Assembly: GCA_965653565.1 (NCBI GenBank)
Contig: CBFHAI010000013.1
Coordinates: 1 to 64,000 of the forward strand
Direction of reading: 5' to 3'
Origin: JALCLA01 sp965653565
GTDB taxonomy: Bacteria; Pseudomonadota; Gammaproteobacteria; Xanthomonadales; Xanthomonadaceae
DNA: 64,000 bases
The first letter of the stretch is position 1. Each line of letters begins with the position of its first letter. Below, piece by piece: positions 33,141 through 41,606 of the stretch. The translations under genes and the position numbers were made by a program. Under the pieces are notes generated by a model that was given only the letters and a program-made list of their open reading frames with translations, searched no databases and was not told the origin of the DNA.

Positions 33141-36100
33141 ATGACGGGTGTCGAACAGATGATGGGTTTTGCGTCGCGCATCGCGGCCTTGTTCGTGGCC
33201 TGCATCGGGCTCGCCTGCGCGCAGGCGCACGTGCCGGGCGCGGGCTTGCCGTCCACCACCTGGAACGCCGGCACCAAGCTGGCGGAGTTCGCGCACGGCG
33301 GCCGCATCACGACGTTCCATCGCGGTCTGGTGTACATGGGCGGCCACGACAACCAGGCCACCTGGATTTACGACATTTCCAATCCGCAGTCGCCGCGATT
33401 GCGCTGCACCGCGCCCACCGAAGGCAATAGCCACGTCTGGTACAAGATCGGCGATCTGTTCTATCGGCAGAATCTGAGGGATTTCGGCAGAACACCTCCG
33501 CTGTTCGCCGACTTCAGCAACTTCAATCTTTCCGCTTCGAGCAACCCGTGCGCGTGGCAGCAGTGGACGACGCCGATCTACAATTTTCCCGTGAGCGATG
33601 CCAAGCTCGGCGGAGATTTCTGGATATCCACCTATCCGTATGCCTACGGCTATACGGATTATCCGCTGGATCCGCACTTCGGCTGGTGGCCGCCGGCTTT
33701 CGGCGAGAACGCGCCGCGCAAGGATCTGAATGCCGAGATGGGAATCGTGGCGGGCAATCGTTTCCGCATCGCCAATCTGCTGTTCTTCACGCCGGGTGAC
33801 GGGCAACAGGGCGTCGCGGTGTTCGACATCGGCGACCCGGCGAGTCCGCGTCTGCTGGATGTGCTGCAGGGCAATTACCTGCAATACACCACCACCTGGC
33901 AGGTGTGGCGCAATTACCTGGTGATGCTGATCGGGCACGGCGGCAACGGGCCGGACGCCAATGCCAATGCGCTGGTGGTCGATTTTTCCGATCCGACCAA
34001 TCTGCGCGTGGCGTGGACCATCCCGCTGAAGCCGTCGGGCGCCAACACCGACAACTACATGCCCGGCCGCTACGTGCATTTCCAGGACCACTACGCCTTC
34101 GCCGGCCACGTCGCCGACGGTCGCGGCGGCGGCCACGGCGTGAAGTACAACATGCTCACGCGCAAGGTCGAGATGACCTTCGATCCGAGCAACACCGGCA
34201 CCGATTTCCAGTGGATTCCGATCGGCCATCTGCTTTTTGTCTCCGGCTCCGAGCTCAGCGGTAGCGCCTCGGCGATCTTCGCGCACCAGAACGGACTCGA
34301 TCGCACGCCGCCGACCGTCGGTTACCACTTGCCGGCGAACAACGCGGTGAATCAGCCGCGCGCTACCGTCGTCGGCCTCGTCATCAACGAGCTACTCGAT
34401 TCCACCACGGTCAACGAACAGACCATCCAGCTGCGTGTGCTCGGTGGCGATCCGGTGCCGGCGATCGTGATGCACACCAGCTACGACGTGATCAATGTGA
34501 CGCCGGTGAGTCCGCTGCTGGCCGATACGACCTACGAAGTGCGGCTGGTCGCCAACGGCGTGCGCGACGTCGCTGGCAACGGCATTGCAGCGAAAAGTTT
34601 TTTCTTCTCGACCGGCAACACGGTGCAGGCCGCACCTGAAATCCAGTCGTTGTCGGCCAATCCGGCGAGCCCCGTTCAAGCCGGTCAGTCTGTCGCGTTC
34701 AACGCGGTCGCGGTGAATGCCACGCAATTCAGCTGGGACTTCGGCGACGGCAGCGCGCCGACCGCCTGGGCCGCAACGCCGGCGGCGAATCATCCGTATG
34801 CGACGCCCGGCGTGTATGTGGCGCGATTGCAGGCACGCAACGGCACCGGCGGCGTCGTCAGTGCGACGTTGCGAATGGTCGTGAACCCGATCGCCGCGGC
34901 GCAGGCGCCAGCGGCGTCGACATCGATTCTGGTCGCCGGCGATCGCGTCTGGGTGCTCAATCCCGATCACGGCAGCGTGGCGGTGTTCCATGCCGACACC
35001 CGGCAGCGGCTCGCCGTGCATCCGGTGTGCAGCGATCCGCGCAGCCTGGCGCGTGACGGCGCGGGCAAGATCTGGATCGCCTGTCGTGGCGACGATCGAC
35101 TGGTGGCCTTGAATGCCGACGGTAGCGCGGGCGGCTCGCTGGCCACCGGCTACGGCACCGCGCCGGCCGCGGTGCTGTTCGATGCCGCCGGCACGACCGG
35201 CTATGCGACGTTGACCGGAACGCGCAACGTCCTGCGGTTCACTGCCGCCACGGCCAGCGAGAACGCACCGCGTGTCGCACTCGGTTTTGCCGCCGAAGCA
35301 TTGGCGCGTGCGGGAAATCGTTTGTACGCGGCGCGGCTGAAATCGGCCGACGATGCCGGCCGCATCGCCGCGCTCGATCTCGCCTCGTTCACCGCGGTGG
35401 CCGGCAGCAGCGGCAACCCCGGCATCGCCTTGCCGCTCGATACCACGTCGGCCGATTCGAGCACGGCCGGCCGCGGCCTGCCGAACTATCTCGCCGCGCT
35501 CGCGGTATCGCCCGACAATTCGCGCGTCTGGTTCGCCGCGAAGAAGGACAATATCCTGCGCGGCGTCGCGCGCGAAAACACCGAGCTGGATTTCGACAAG
35601 ACGGTGCGCGTGCTGATCGGCACCGTCGACACGGCCGGCGCCAGCGAGCGCGTCGCCGCGCGGCGCGACATCGACAACAGTTCGCTGGCATTGGCCCTGG
35701 CACCGTCGCCCGGCGGCGCACTGTTGTTCGTCGCGCTGGCCGGCAACGATCGCATCGTCGCGCTCGATCCTTGGCAGGGCGCGGAAGTAGCACGCGTGGA
35801 CGTCGGCGCGGCGCCGCGCGGCCTGGCCGTCGACGCGGCGCGCGGCCGACTGTGGGTGCGCAACGACATCGGCCGCAGCGTCACGGTGCTCGACATCGCT
35901 GCTTTGAGCGGGCAGGGCACGCCATCGATGCCGGTACTGGGCACGGCGGCGTCGGTCACTGCCGAGGTGCTGCCCGCCAGCGTGCTGGCCGGCAAACGTA
36001 TCTTCTATCGCGCCGAAGACGCGCGCATGAGCGCCGATGCCTACATCGCCTGCGCCTCGTGCCATCTCGATGGCGGCGGCGACGGCCGCGTGTGGGACTT

Positions 36101-37064
36101 CACTCAGCGCGGCGAAGGCCTGCGCCGCACCATGCCGCTCAACGGCCGCGCCGGCGTGGCGCACGGGCCGCTGCACTGGACCGCGAACTTCGACGAAGTG
36201 CAGGACTTCGAGCACGATATCCGCGAAGGTTTCGGCGGCACTGGCCTGATGGCCAACGCGCAATTCTTCGCCAACGGCCGCGACACGCCGATGGGCGGCG
36301 CGAAGGCGGGCGTGTCGGCCGATCTCGATGCGCTTTCGGCCTACGTCTCGAGTCTCAACAAGTTCGGCAGAAGTCCGCATCGGGTCGACGCCAACACGCT
36401 GAGCGTGAGCGCCGCCGCCGGTCGTACCTTGTTCGGCCAGCTCGGTTGCGCACGCTGCCACGGTGGCGCCGCGTTCACCGACAGCGGATCGAAACGCTGG
36501 CACGATGTCGGTACCGTCGCGGCCACCGACATGCGCGCCGGCCGCGTGCTGCAGGGCTTCGATACACCGACGCTGCGCGGTCTGTGGCACGAAACGCGTT
36601 TCATGCACGACGGCCGCAACGCCGATCCGCTCGCCGCGCTCACGACGACGCCGGCCGGCCGCCACGGCGCCGTCGGTACGCTGAGCGACACGCAGCGCCA
36701 GCAGTTGCGCGACTATCTGCTATCGATCGACGACAACGAACCGGCCGCGCCGGCGCCGTTCGCGCTGCAGATCGCCGAGCCGCGCTCGGGCGAGCAGGCC
36801 GATCCGGGACGTCCGCTGCAAGTGACCGTCAATTCCGATCTCGCCGGCCTCGCCCGCATCGACGCGCTGCTCGACGGCGTCGTCGTCGCGACCGACACCG
36901 CCGCTCCGTGGCAAGTGGAGTTCGCTGTCACCGCCGGCAGCCGCCCGCAACTGCAACTGCGCGCGACGCACACTTCGGGCGCCATCACCTACGGATGGCC
37001 GCAGCCGGTCGAAGTGAGTTCGCAGATCGGCGGCCTGTTCCGCAATGGCTTCGAATCGCCGTAA
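33141..37064 (+). CDS. Large exported di-haem cytochrome with propeller and PKD domains
   Basis: 1307 aa from ATG 33141. A signal peptide (FASRIAALFVACIGLACAQA) precedes an LVIVD-like repeat domain (about 40-390: GHDNQATWIYDISNPQSPRL, VAVFDIGDPASPRLLDVLQG). Next come an Ig-like domain (about 395-490, TVGYHLPANNAVNQPRATV), a PKD domain (about 505-590, FSWDFGDGSAP, YATPGVYVARLQARN) and a YVTN-type propeller (about 600-940). Two c-type haem sites lie in the MauG/cytochrome-c-peroxidase-like part: CASCH from Cys971 and CARCH from Cys1103, with LRGLWHETRFMHDGR after the second. A final Ig-like domain ends GGLFRNGFESP, a short tail discussed under findings. Probable role: extracytoplasmic redox or binding protein. 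Substrate unknown. Confidence 0.78.
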   Translation: MTGVEQMMGFASRIAALFVACIGLACAQAHVPGAGLPSTTWNAGTKLAEFAHGGRITTFHRGLVYMGGHDNQATWIYDISNPQSPRLRCTAPTEGNSHVWYKIGDLFYRQNLRDFGRTPPLFADFSNFNLSASSNPCAWQQWTTPIYNFPVSDAKLGGDFWISTYPYAYGYTDYPLDPHFGWWPPAFGENAPRKDLNAEMGIVAGNRFRIANLLFFTPGDGQQGVAVFDIGDPASPRLLDVLQGNYLQYTTTWQVWRNYLVMLIGHGGNGPDANANALVVDFSDPTNLRVAWTIPLKPSGANTDNYMPGRYVHFQDHYAFAGHVADGRGGGHGVKYNMLTRKVEMTFDPSNTGTDFQWIPIGHLLFVSGSELSGSASAIFAHQNGLDRTPPTVGYHLPANNAVNQPRATVVGLVINELLDSTTVNEQTIQLRVLGGDPVPAIVMHTSYDVINVTPVSPLLADTTYEVRLVANGVRDVAGNGIAAKSFFFSTGNTVQAAPEIQSLSANPASPVQAGQSVAFNAVAVNATQFSWDFGDGSAPTAWAATPAANHPYATPGVYVARLQARNGTGGVVSATLRMVVNPIAAAQAPAASTSILVAGDRVWVLNPDHGSVAVFHADTRQRLAVHPVCSDPRSLARDGAGKIWIACRGDDRLVALNADGSAGGSLATGYGTAPAAVLFDAAGTTGYATLTGTRNVLRFTAATASENAPRVALGFAAEALARAGNRLYAARLKSADDAGRIAALDLASFTAVAGSSGNPGIALPLDTTSADSSTAGRGLPNYLAALAVSPDNSRVWFAAKKDNILRGVARENTELDFDKTVRVLIGTVDTAGASERVAARRDIDNSSLALALAPSPGGALLFVALAGNDRIVALDPWQGAEVARVDVGAAPRGLAVDAARGRLWVRNDIGRSVTVLDIAALSGQGTPSMPVLGTAASVTAEVLPASVLAGKRIFYRAEDARMSADAYIACASCHLDGGGDGRVWDFTQRGEGLRRTMPLNGRAGVAHGPLHWTANFDEVQDFEHDIREGFGGTGLMANAQFFANGRDTPMGGAKAGVSADLDALSAYVSSLNKFGRSPHRVDANTLSVSAAAGRTLFGQLGCARCHGGAAFTDSGSKRWHDVGTVAATDMRAGRVLQGFDTPTLRGLWHETRFMHDGRNADPLAALTTTPAGRHGAVGTLSDTQRQQLRDYLLSIDDNEPAAPAPFALQIAEPRSGEQADPGRPLQVTVNSDLAGLARIDALLDGVVVATDTAAPWQVEFAVTAGSRPQLQLRATHTSGAITYGWPQPVEVSSQIGGLFRNGFESP

Positions 37065-37117
37065 CGACGAAAGGATCGTCCAAGAACAAAAAGCGTACCG
37101 ATGCATGGATGCCCTGC

Positions 37118-37152
37118 AGCAGCGAGCGAAAGCTCGCTGCTTTTTTTTTTTT
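37118..37152 (+). terminator. Strong rho-independent terminator
   Basis: Ten-base stem AGCAGCGAGC / GCTCGCTGCT with a GAAA tetraloop, followed by a run of twelve T. It ends transcription of the cytochrome/PKD gene 53 bp after its stop. Confidence 0.95.
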
Positions 37153-37320
37153 CGTCGCGGCATGACTTGCGGCACAGGATTTTCCACACGGCGCAGCGCG
37201 TCGCGCGGAAGCGCAAAATCAGCACAAAACGCGCCGATGCGAATCTTTTGTTCGGCGCGTTAGACGGCTCCGGTATCGCCGCGCACGGGGCGCGAGCGGC
37301 TGTTTCCGAAGGGAGTCGTA

Positions 37321-38598
37321 ATGCATTTGCAATCCTCGTTCTCTCGCCGATCGAGCCTGCAGCGTCTGGCTGCTGCCTCGTTGGCGTTGCTGTTGGTGTC
37401 CGGCGTGCAGGCCGGCGTGCTCGAAACCGACGATCCCGATGCCAGTCCGAACCTGGGATTGATGCGCAACGATGCCGCCGGCGGTCTCACCACGGGCCAT
37501 GTCTACGCGCTCGCACCGCATCCGCACGGCGGCATGATCGCCGGCGGCGATTTCCTGCAGACCGGCGACGGCACGGCGCGCACGCATCTATTGCGCGTGC
37601 TGCCCGACGGCACGCTCGATGAGAATTTCGATGTGGCTCTCACCTCGAACGGCGCGGCCCACGTCAACGCCATCGCCGCCGACGCCACCGGCATCTACAT
37701 CGGCGGCAGCTGGCAGAACGTCGACGGCACGTTCCGTCCGACCTTGGCCAAGCTCGATCTGCAGGGCGAATTGGTCGAGAGCTGGAACAGTGGCCTCGAC
37801 GACAACGACGTCGTGCATGCGCTGGCGCTCGGCGGCGGCCAGTTGTACGTCGGCGGCGGCATCGTCACCGACGATCTGTGGGGCCTGGCGAAAGTGGATG
37901 CGCAGAGCGGCGTACGCGATCTGCGCTGGCGTGCGCAAACGCAGACGCGCGTCATCGCCGAGCCGAGCGGCGGCGCGCGCGGCAGCGTGCATTCGCTGCT
38001 CTACACCGGCACCGATCTGATCGTCGGCGGCAACTTCGAACAGATCGCCGGCGTACCGCGCCGCTATATCGCGCGGCTGTCGCTGCAGGCGCCGGCGCAG
38101 GACGAGCCGGGCGTCGACGAACAGGTGAGCGTGTCGGCCTATCAGGTGAACCTGTCGGGCATCGTCTACAGCCTCGCGCGCGATGCGCGCAGCGGACAGG
38201 TGTACGCCGGCGGACGTTTCTTCGTCGGCCAGCACAATAATCTGGTGCGCACCGATGCGGCCGGCATCGTCGACGGCGGCTTCAAGCCGAATCCGTCGGC
38301 CGGCGTGATGGCGCTGGCGTTGACGCGCGGCGCGCTCTACTACGGCGGCGATTTCCGCGACAACGCGGGCCAGCCGTTGAACCTGGTGCGCACGCCGCTC
38401 GCCGGCAGCGGCGCCGTCGATGCGACGTGGCTGCCGCTGCCGAACGATCATGTGCGGGCGCTTTCGTGGGATGCCGGCGGACAGCGGCTATGGGCCGGCG
38501 GCAAGTTCGCGATGATGGGAGCGAATGCGCGCAATGGATTCGCGCGGTTTTCGTTCGCCGGTACGGATCTGATCTTCCGCGACGGATTGGAGGATTGA
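37321..38598 (+). CDS. Exported delta-60-repeat beta-propeller protein
   Basis: 425 aa with a signal peptide (residues 1-32, RLAAASLALLLVSGVQAG). The mature part is built of six or seven repeats with the pattern ALAxxPxGGMxAGGDF ... LLRVLPDGTLDENF, for example VNAIAADATGIYIGGSW, VYSLARDARSGQVYAGGRF, VMALALTRGALYYGGDF and VRALSWDAGGQRLWAGGKF, typical of delta-60 propellers. It ends TDLIFRDGLED, matching the tail of the preceding exported protein. RBS AAGGGAG precedes ATG 37321. A strong terminator separates it from the upstream gene. Function is unknown; surface or extracellular location is inferred from the signal peptide and tail. Confidence 0.8.
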   Translation: MHLQSSFSRRSSLQRLAAASLALLLVSGVQAGVLETDDPDASPNLGLMRNDAAGGLTTGHVYALAPHPHGGMIAGGDFLQTGDGTARTHLLRVLPDGTLDENFDVALTSNGAAHVNAIAADATGIYIGGSWQNVDGTFRPTLAKLDLQGELVESWNSGLDDNDVVHALALGGGQLYVGGGIVTDDLWGLAKVDAQSGVRDLRWRAQTQTRVIAEPSGGARGSVHSLLYTGTDLIVGGNFEQIAGVPRRYIARLSLQAPAQDEPGVDEQVSVSAYQVNLSGIVYSLARDARSGQVYAGGRFFVGQHNNLVRTDAAGIVDGGFKPNPSAGVMALALTRGALYYGGDFRDNAGQPLNLVRTPLAGSGAVDATWLPLPNDHVRALSWDAGGQRLWAGGKFAMMGANARNGFARFSFAGTDLIFRDGLED

Positions 38599-38607
38599 TC
38601 GGTGCTT

Positions 38608-38640
38608 CGCCGCGCATTTGACGGTGCGCGGCGTTGCTTT
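38608..38640 (+). terminator. Hairpin between convergent genes
   Basis: Perfect nine-base stem CGCCGCGCA / TGCGCGGCG with loop TTTGACGG, then TTGCTTT. It lies just past the propeller gene stop and before the convergent esterase. Confidence 0.65.
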
Positions 38641-38655
38641 GGTGCTGGCTAGTAG

Positions 38656-38708
38656 AGCAAGAGAAGGACGCAGAGGACGCAGAGATTCAAGAGAAAGGAC
38701 GCGAAGAA
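38656..38708. repeat. GACGCAGAG-family repeat, single arm
   Basis: AAGAGAAGGACGCAGAGGACGC then AGAGATTCAAGAGAAAGGAC; purine-rich arm of the family seen at 32805-32931, in a convergent intergenic gap. Confidence 0.65.
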
Positions 38709-38824
38709 GAGCGGAGGTGGAAATTGGAAAATGCGACGGGCGATAGCCGCCGCTGACGCGGTTGTGTAGATGATTCGTCGGGCGAGGTTGGCGGGGTTAC
38801 GGATAATCGCGTCACGCTGCGGCG

Positions 38825-39889
38825 TCAGTGCGGTTTGGGATGGGCGAGGAAGAATCGCAGCATCTCGGCGGAGGCGTCCGGGCCTTGCTGGGCGGTGTAG
38901 GAACCGTCGGGGCTGCCGCCGGACCAGGCGTGGCCGAGGCCGTGGACGGTCCAGGATTCGGCGCTCGGCGTGCCGAGCAAGCGCGCGAAGGTTTCGCGGG
39001 TGAAGCCGGCGGATTTCTCGGCGACGGATCGACGCAAGCCGGCGGCGACGAAGGCTTGCAACACTTGCTCGGCGTTGGCCGGATGGACCGTGGCGTCGCC
39101 GTCTCCGTGGAAGACGATCACCGGCAGCGGGTTGGCTGCGTCGCCTGTCGAGGTGCGGGCCGACGCTTGCTTCATTGCAGCGAACGCCGAAGGCACATCC
39201 GAGGCCGCGCCGGGGGCGAGGCCGGAGTGCACGCCGATCGCGGCGAACAGGTCGGGATATTCGCGGCCGAGGATCGCGGCCATCGCGCCGCCGGCGGAAA
39301 GTCCGGCGGCATATACGCGGTCGGGGTCGATATTTTCGGTCGCGATGATGTGTCGCGTGAGGGCGGCCAGTTGCGCCGGCTCGCCGTGGTCGCGATGTTG
39401 ATCGCCGGGGCGGAACCAGTTCCAGCAGCGCGCGCCGTTCGCATGCGCACCCTGCGTCGGATACAACACGACGGCGCCGATTTTCTCGGCCAGCAGATTC
39501 ATCCGTGTGCCGGCGGCGAAATCGTCGGGGTCCTGCGTGCAGCCGTGCAGCATCACGAGCAGCGGACGCGGCGCGCCGGAGGGATTGGGCGGCAGGAAAA
39601 TCTTGTAGTGGCGAAAGCCGGCAGGCGATTGGTGCGTGCCAGCGATGAATCGCGCGGTGTCGTCGGTCGGGACGACAGCGGGTTCGCGGACAACCTCGTC
39701 GACCGGATTCCAGACGCGCCGCGGCATCGGTGGCATCGTCGCCGGAGTGAGGCCGGCCTCGCGCAGCGCGCGTTCGATCGTCGTGCCGGGGTTAGTCGTG
39801 CCGGGGTCGAACGCGAACGCCGGCTTCGCGCGTTTCGCGGGCATCGCGGGCAGTAAACGTTTCCAGATTTTGGCGCCAAATAATTTCAT
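38825..39889 (-). CDS. PHB depolymerase-family esterase
   Basis: 354-aa alpha/beta hydrolase of the esterase/PHB-depolymerase type. The oxyanion-hole region LLVMLHGCTQDPDDFAAGT sits near residues 115-133, the nucleophile motif is GLSAGGAMA, the acid lies in VIVFHGDGDATVHP and the His is in HGLGHAWSGG. Cys residues of the family (HGCTQ, ARCWNWF) are kept. The N-terminus (MKLFGAKIWKRLLPAM) is basic without a clear signal peptide, so cytoplasmic or non-classical location is likely. The frame is open much further upstream, but ATG 39889 starts right after the upstream regulator gene (26-bp gap), forming a two-gene operon. Substrate could be a polyester or another ester. Confidence 0.88.
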   Translation of the reverse strand: MKLFGAKIWKRLLPAMPAKRAKPAFAFDPGTTNPGTTIERALREAGLTPATMPPMPRRVWNPVDEVVREPAVVPTDDTARFIAGTHQSPAGFRHYKIFLPPNPSGAPRPLLVMLHGCTQDPDDFAAGTRMNLLAEKIGAVVLYPTQGAHANGARCWNWFRPGDQHRDHGEPAQLAALTRHIIATENIDPDRVYAAGLSAGGAMAAILGREYPDLFAAIGVHSGLAPGAASDVPSAFAAMKQASARTSTGDAANPLPVIVFHGDGDATVHPANAEQVLQAFVAAGLRRSVAEKSAGFTRETFARLLGTPSAESWTVHGLGHAWSGGSPDGSYTAQQGPDASAEMLRFFLAHPKPH

Positions 39890-39915
39890 CGTGTCCAATT
39901 CATCTTTTTCGGGTT

Positions 39916-40338
39916 TCAGCGCATACGGGAGGCGAGGGCGGCCTTGACGCTGGCCGGAGCATTGAAGGCGCCGAGCACGCGCACCGATTCGATCGTCGCC
40001 AGCGCCAGTTCGGGCGTCACGTCGGCGGCGATGCTGGCCAGGCCCAGCACGTTCAACTGCAATTTCTCGCCCGCATCGCGCAGGGCTTCCAGATCGGCGC
40101 GCGAGAAATGCTGCAGACCCAGCACCAGCGTCTTGCGCGAAGCGGCCAGCCGCAGCACGTCGTGGTGGTGCAGTAGCAATTGGCGGATCGCGGTGCGGAT
40201 GAAATCGGTGCGATTCGAATAGAAGCCTTCGCTCACCAGCAGATCGATCTGGCCCAGATCGACGAAGCCGAGGTTGATGGTGACCTTCTCGCTTTCGGGT
40301 AGGGTCGTGGTGGTGCGGGTGAGGGCTTTGCTGGGCAT
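39916..40338 (-). CDS. Ribbon-helix-helix (CopG-like) transcriptional regulator
   Basis: 140 aa from ATG 40338. The N-terminal third carries an RHH DNA-binding fold: strand KVTINLGFVDLGQID, then helices LVSEGFYSNRTDFIRTAIRQLL. The rest is helical (RADLEALRDAGEKLQLNVLG) and probably oligomerises. A much longer frame exists upstream on this strand, but it overlaps rmlB and is a composition artefact. It is co-transcribed with the esterase at 38825-39889 and divergent from rmlB. A palindrome at 40353-40368 just before its start is a candidate autoregulatory operator. Confidence 0.75.
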   Translation of the reverse strand: MPSKALTRTTTTLPESEKVTINLGFVDLGQIDLLVSEGFYSNRTDFIRTAIRQLLLHHHDVLRLAASRKTLVLGLQHFSRADLEALRDAGEKLQLNVLGLASIAADVTPELALATIESVRVLGAFNAPASVKAALASRMR

Positions 40339-40341
40339 GGG

Positions 40342-40368
40342 CCATCCTAGTTCCATCCAAGTGGATGG
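40342..40368. promoter_or_regulatory. Candidate operator of the RHH regulator
   Basis: Palindrome CCATCC-AAGT-GGATGG at 40353-40368 with an additional direct CCATCC at 40342-40347, 11 bp closer to the gene. It lies 15 bp upstream of the regulator start in the gap shared with rmlB. RHH proteins commonly bind short paired half-sites of this kind. Assignment is inference. Confidence 0.4.
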
Positions 40369-40548
40369 TGCAAGCAAGCCCGGCCTTTGCCCGGAACCAA
40401 GTTCCCGCGGAGCAGGCTCGTGTTTGGGGGAGCCTGCCGTCCGGCTCGTAATAGAATGCGCGGCGCAGCGTGGTGCGCGCCGCGCCGCGCTCCGGCCGCC
40501 GCGCGTTGCCGCCCGCGCCGCCCTCCGAATCCCGACCTGCGAACCCAC

Positions 40549-41601
40549 ATGCCCACACTTCTCATCACCGGCGGCGCCGGTTTCATCGGCGGCAACTTCG
40601 TGCACGCCGCGCGCGCCGACGGCATCCGGGTGATCAATCTCGATGCGCTCACTTACGCCGGCAATCTGGACACGCTGAAGGATCTGAAGGACGACCCCGA
40701 CCACGTCTTCGTGCACGGCGACATCGCCGATCGCGCCCTCGTCGGCCGCCTGCTGGCCGAGCATCGTCCCGATGCGATCGTCAATTTCGCGGCCGAAAGC
40801 CATGTCGATCGTTCCATCGACGGCCCGGCGGCATTCCTGCAGACCAATGTGCTCGGCACGCTCGCGCTGCTCGAAGCCGCGCGCGATTACTGGCGCGAGC
40901 TCGACGGCGCGGCGCGCGAGAATTTCCGTTTCCTGCATGTTTCCACCGACGAGGTCTACGGCTCGCTCGGGCCCACCGGCAAGTTCAGCGAAACCACGCC
41001 GTACGCGCCGAATTCGCCGTATTCCGCGTCGAAGGCGTCGTCCGATCATCTGGTGCGCGCGTTCCATCACACCTACGGCCTGCCGACGCTGACGACCAAT
41101 TGTTCCAACAACTACGGGCCGTATCAGTTCCCCGAAAAACTCGTGCCGCTGATGATCGCCAAGGCGCTGTCGGGCGAAGCGCTGCCGGTGTACGGCGACG
41201 GCCGCAACGTGCGCGACTGGCTGTTCGTCGGCGATCACTGCCGCGCGATCCGCGCCGTGCTCGACAAGGGCCGCGTCGGCGAGGTCTACAACGTCGGCGG
41301 CGATGCCGAGCAGGAAAACATCTATGTCGTGCGCACGATCTGCGACTTGATCGATGCGCGCCATCCGCGTCTGGACGGCACGCGCCGCGAAAGCCAGATC
41401 GCCTACGTCAAGGATCGCCCCGGCCACGATCGCCGCTACGCGATCGATTCGTCGAAGCTGCGCCGCGAAACCGGCTGGACGCCGAGCCTCAGCTTCGAGC
41501 AGGGCATGCAGCAGACCGTCGACTGGTATCTCGCCAACCAGCCGTGGGTGCAGCGCGTGCTCGACGGCAGCTACCGTCTCGAACGCATCGGGCAGGGCTG
41601 A
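40549..41601 (+). CDS. rmlB: dTDP-glucose 4,6-dehydratase
   Basis: Second enzyme of dTDP-L-rhamnose synthesis: converts dTDP-glucose to dTDP-4-keto-6-deoxyglucose using bound NAD. The 350-aa protein is an extended SDR with GGAGFIGGNFV at residues 8-18, the STDEVYGSLG active-site segment, YSASKASSD carrying the catalytic Tyr and Lys, and NNYGPYQFPEKLVPL. ATG 40549 gives the family N-terminus. It is the first gene of an rmlB-rmlA-rmlC-rmlD operon; only 5 bp separate it from rmlA. Confidence 0.97.
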   Translation: MPTLLITGGAGFIGGNFVHAARADGIRVINLDALTYAGNLDTLKDLKDDPDHVFVHGDIADRALVGRLLAEHRPDAIVNFAAESHVDRSIDGPAAFLQTNVLGTLALLEAARDYWRELDGAARENFRFLHVSTDEVYGSLGPTGKFSETTPYAPNSPYSASKASSDHLVRAFHHTYGLPTLTTNCSNNYGPYQFPEKLVPLMIAKALSGEALPVYGDGRNVRDWLFVGDHCRAIRAVLDKGRVGEVYNVGGDAEQENIYVVRTICDLIDARHPRLDGTRRESQIAYVKDRPGHDRRYAIDSSKLRRETGWTPSLSFEQGMQQTVDWYLANQPWVQRVLDGSYRLERIGQG

Positions 41602-41606
41602 GCACC

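Noticed and set aside
34392..36665. 757-codon minus-strand frame opposite the cytochrome/PKD gene
   Set aside because: Shadow of a gene with clear domains; no recognisable motif of its own.
39916..41427. 503-codon minus-strand frame upstream of the RHH regulator
   Set aside because: The part beyond 40338 is antisense to rmlB; only the last 140 codons encode a recognisable protein.
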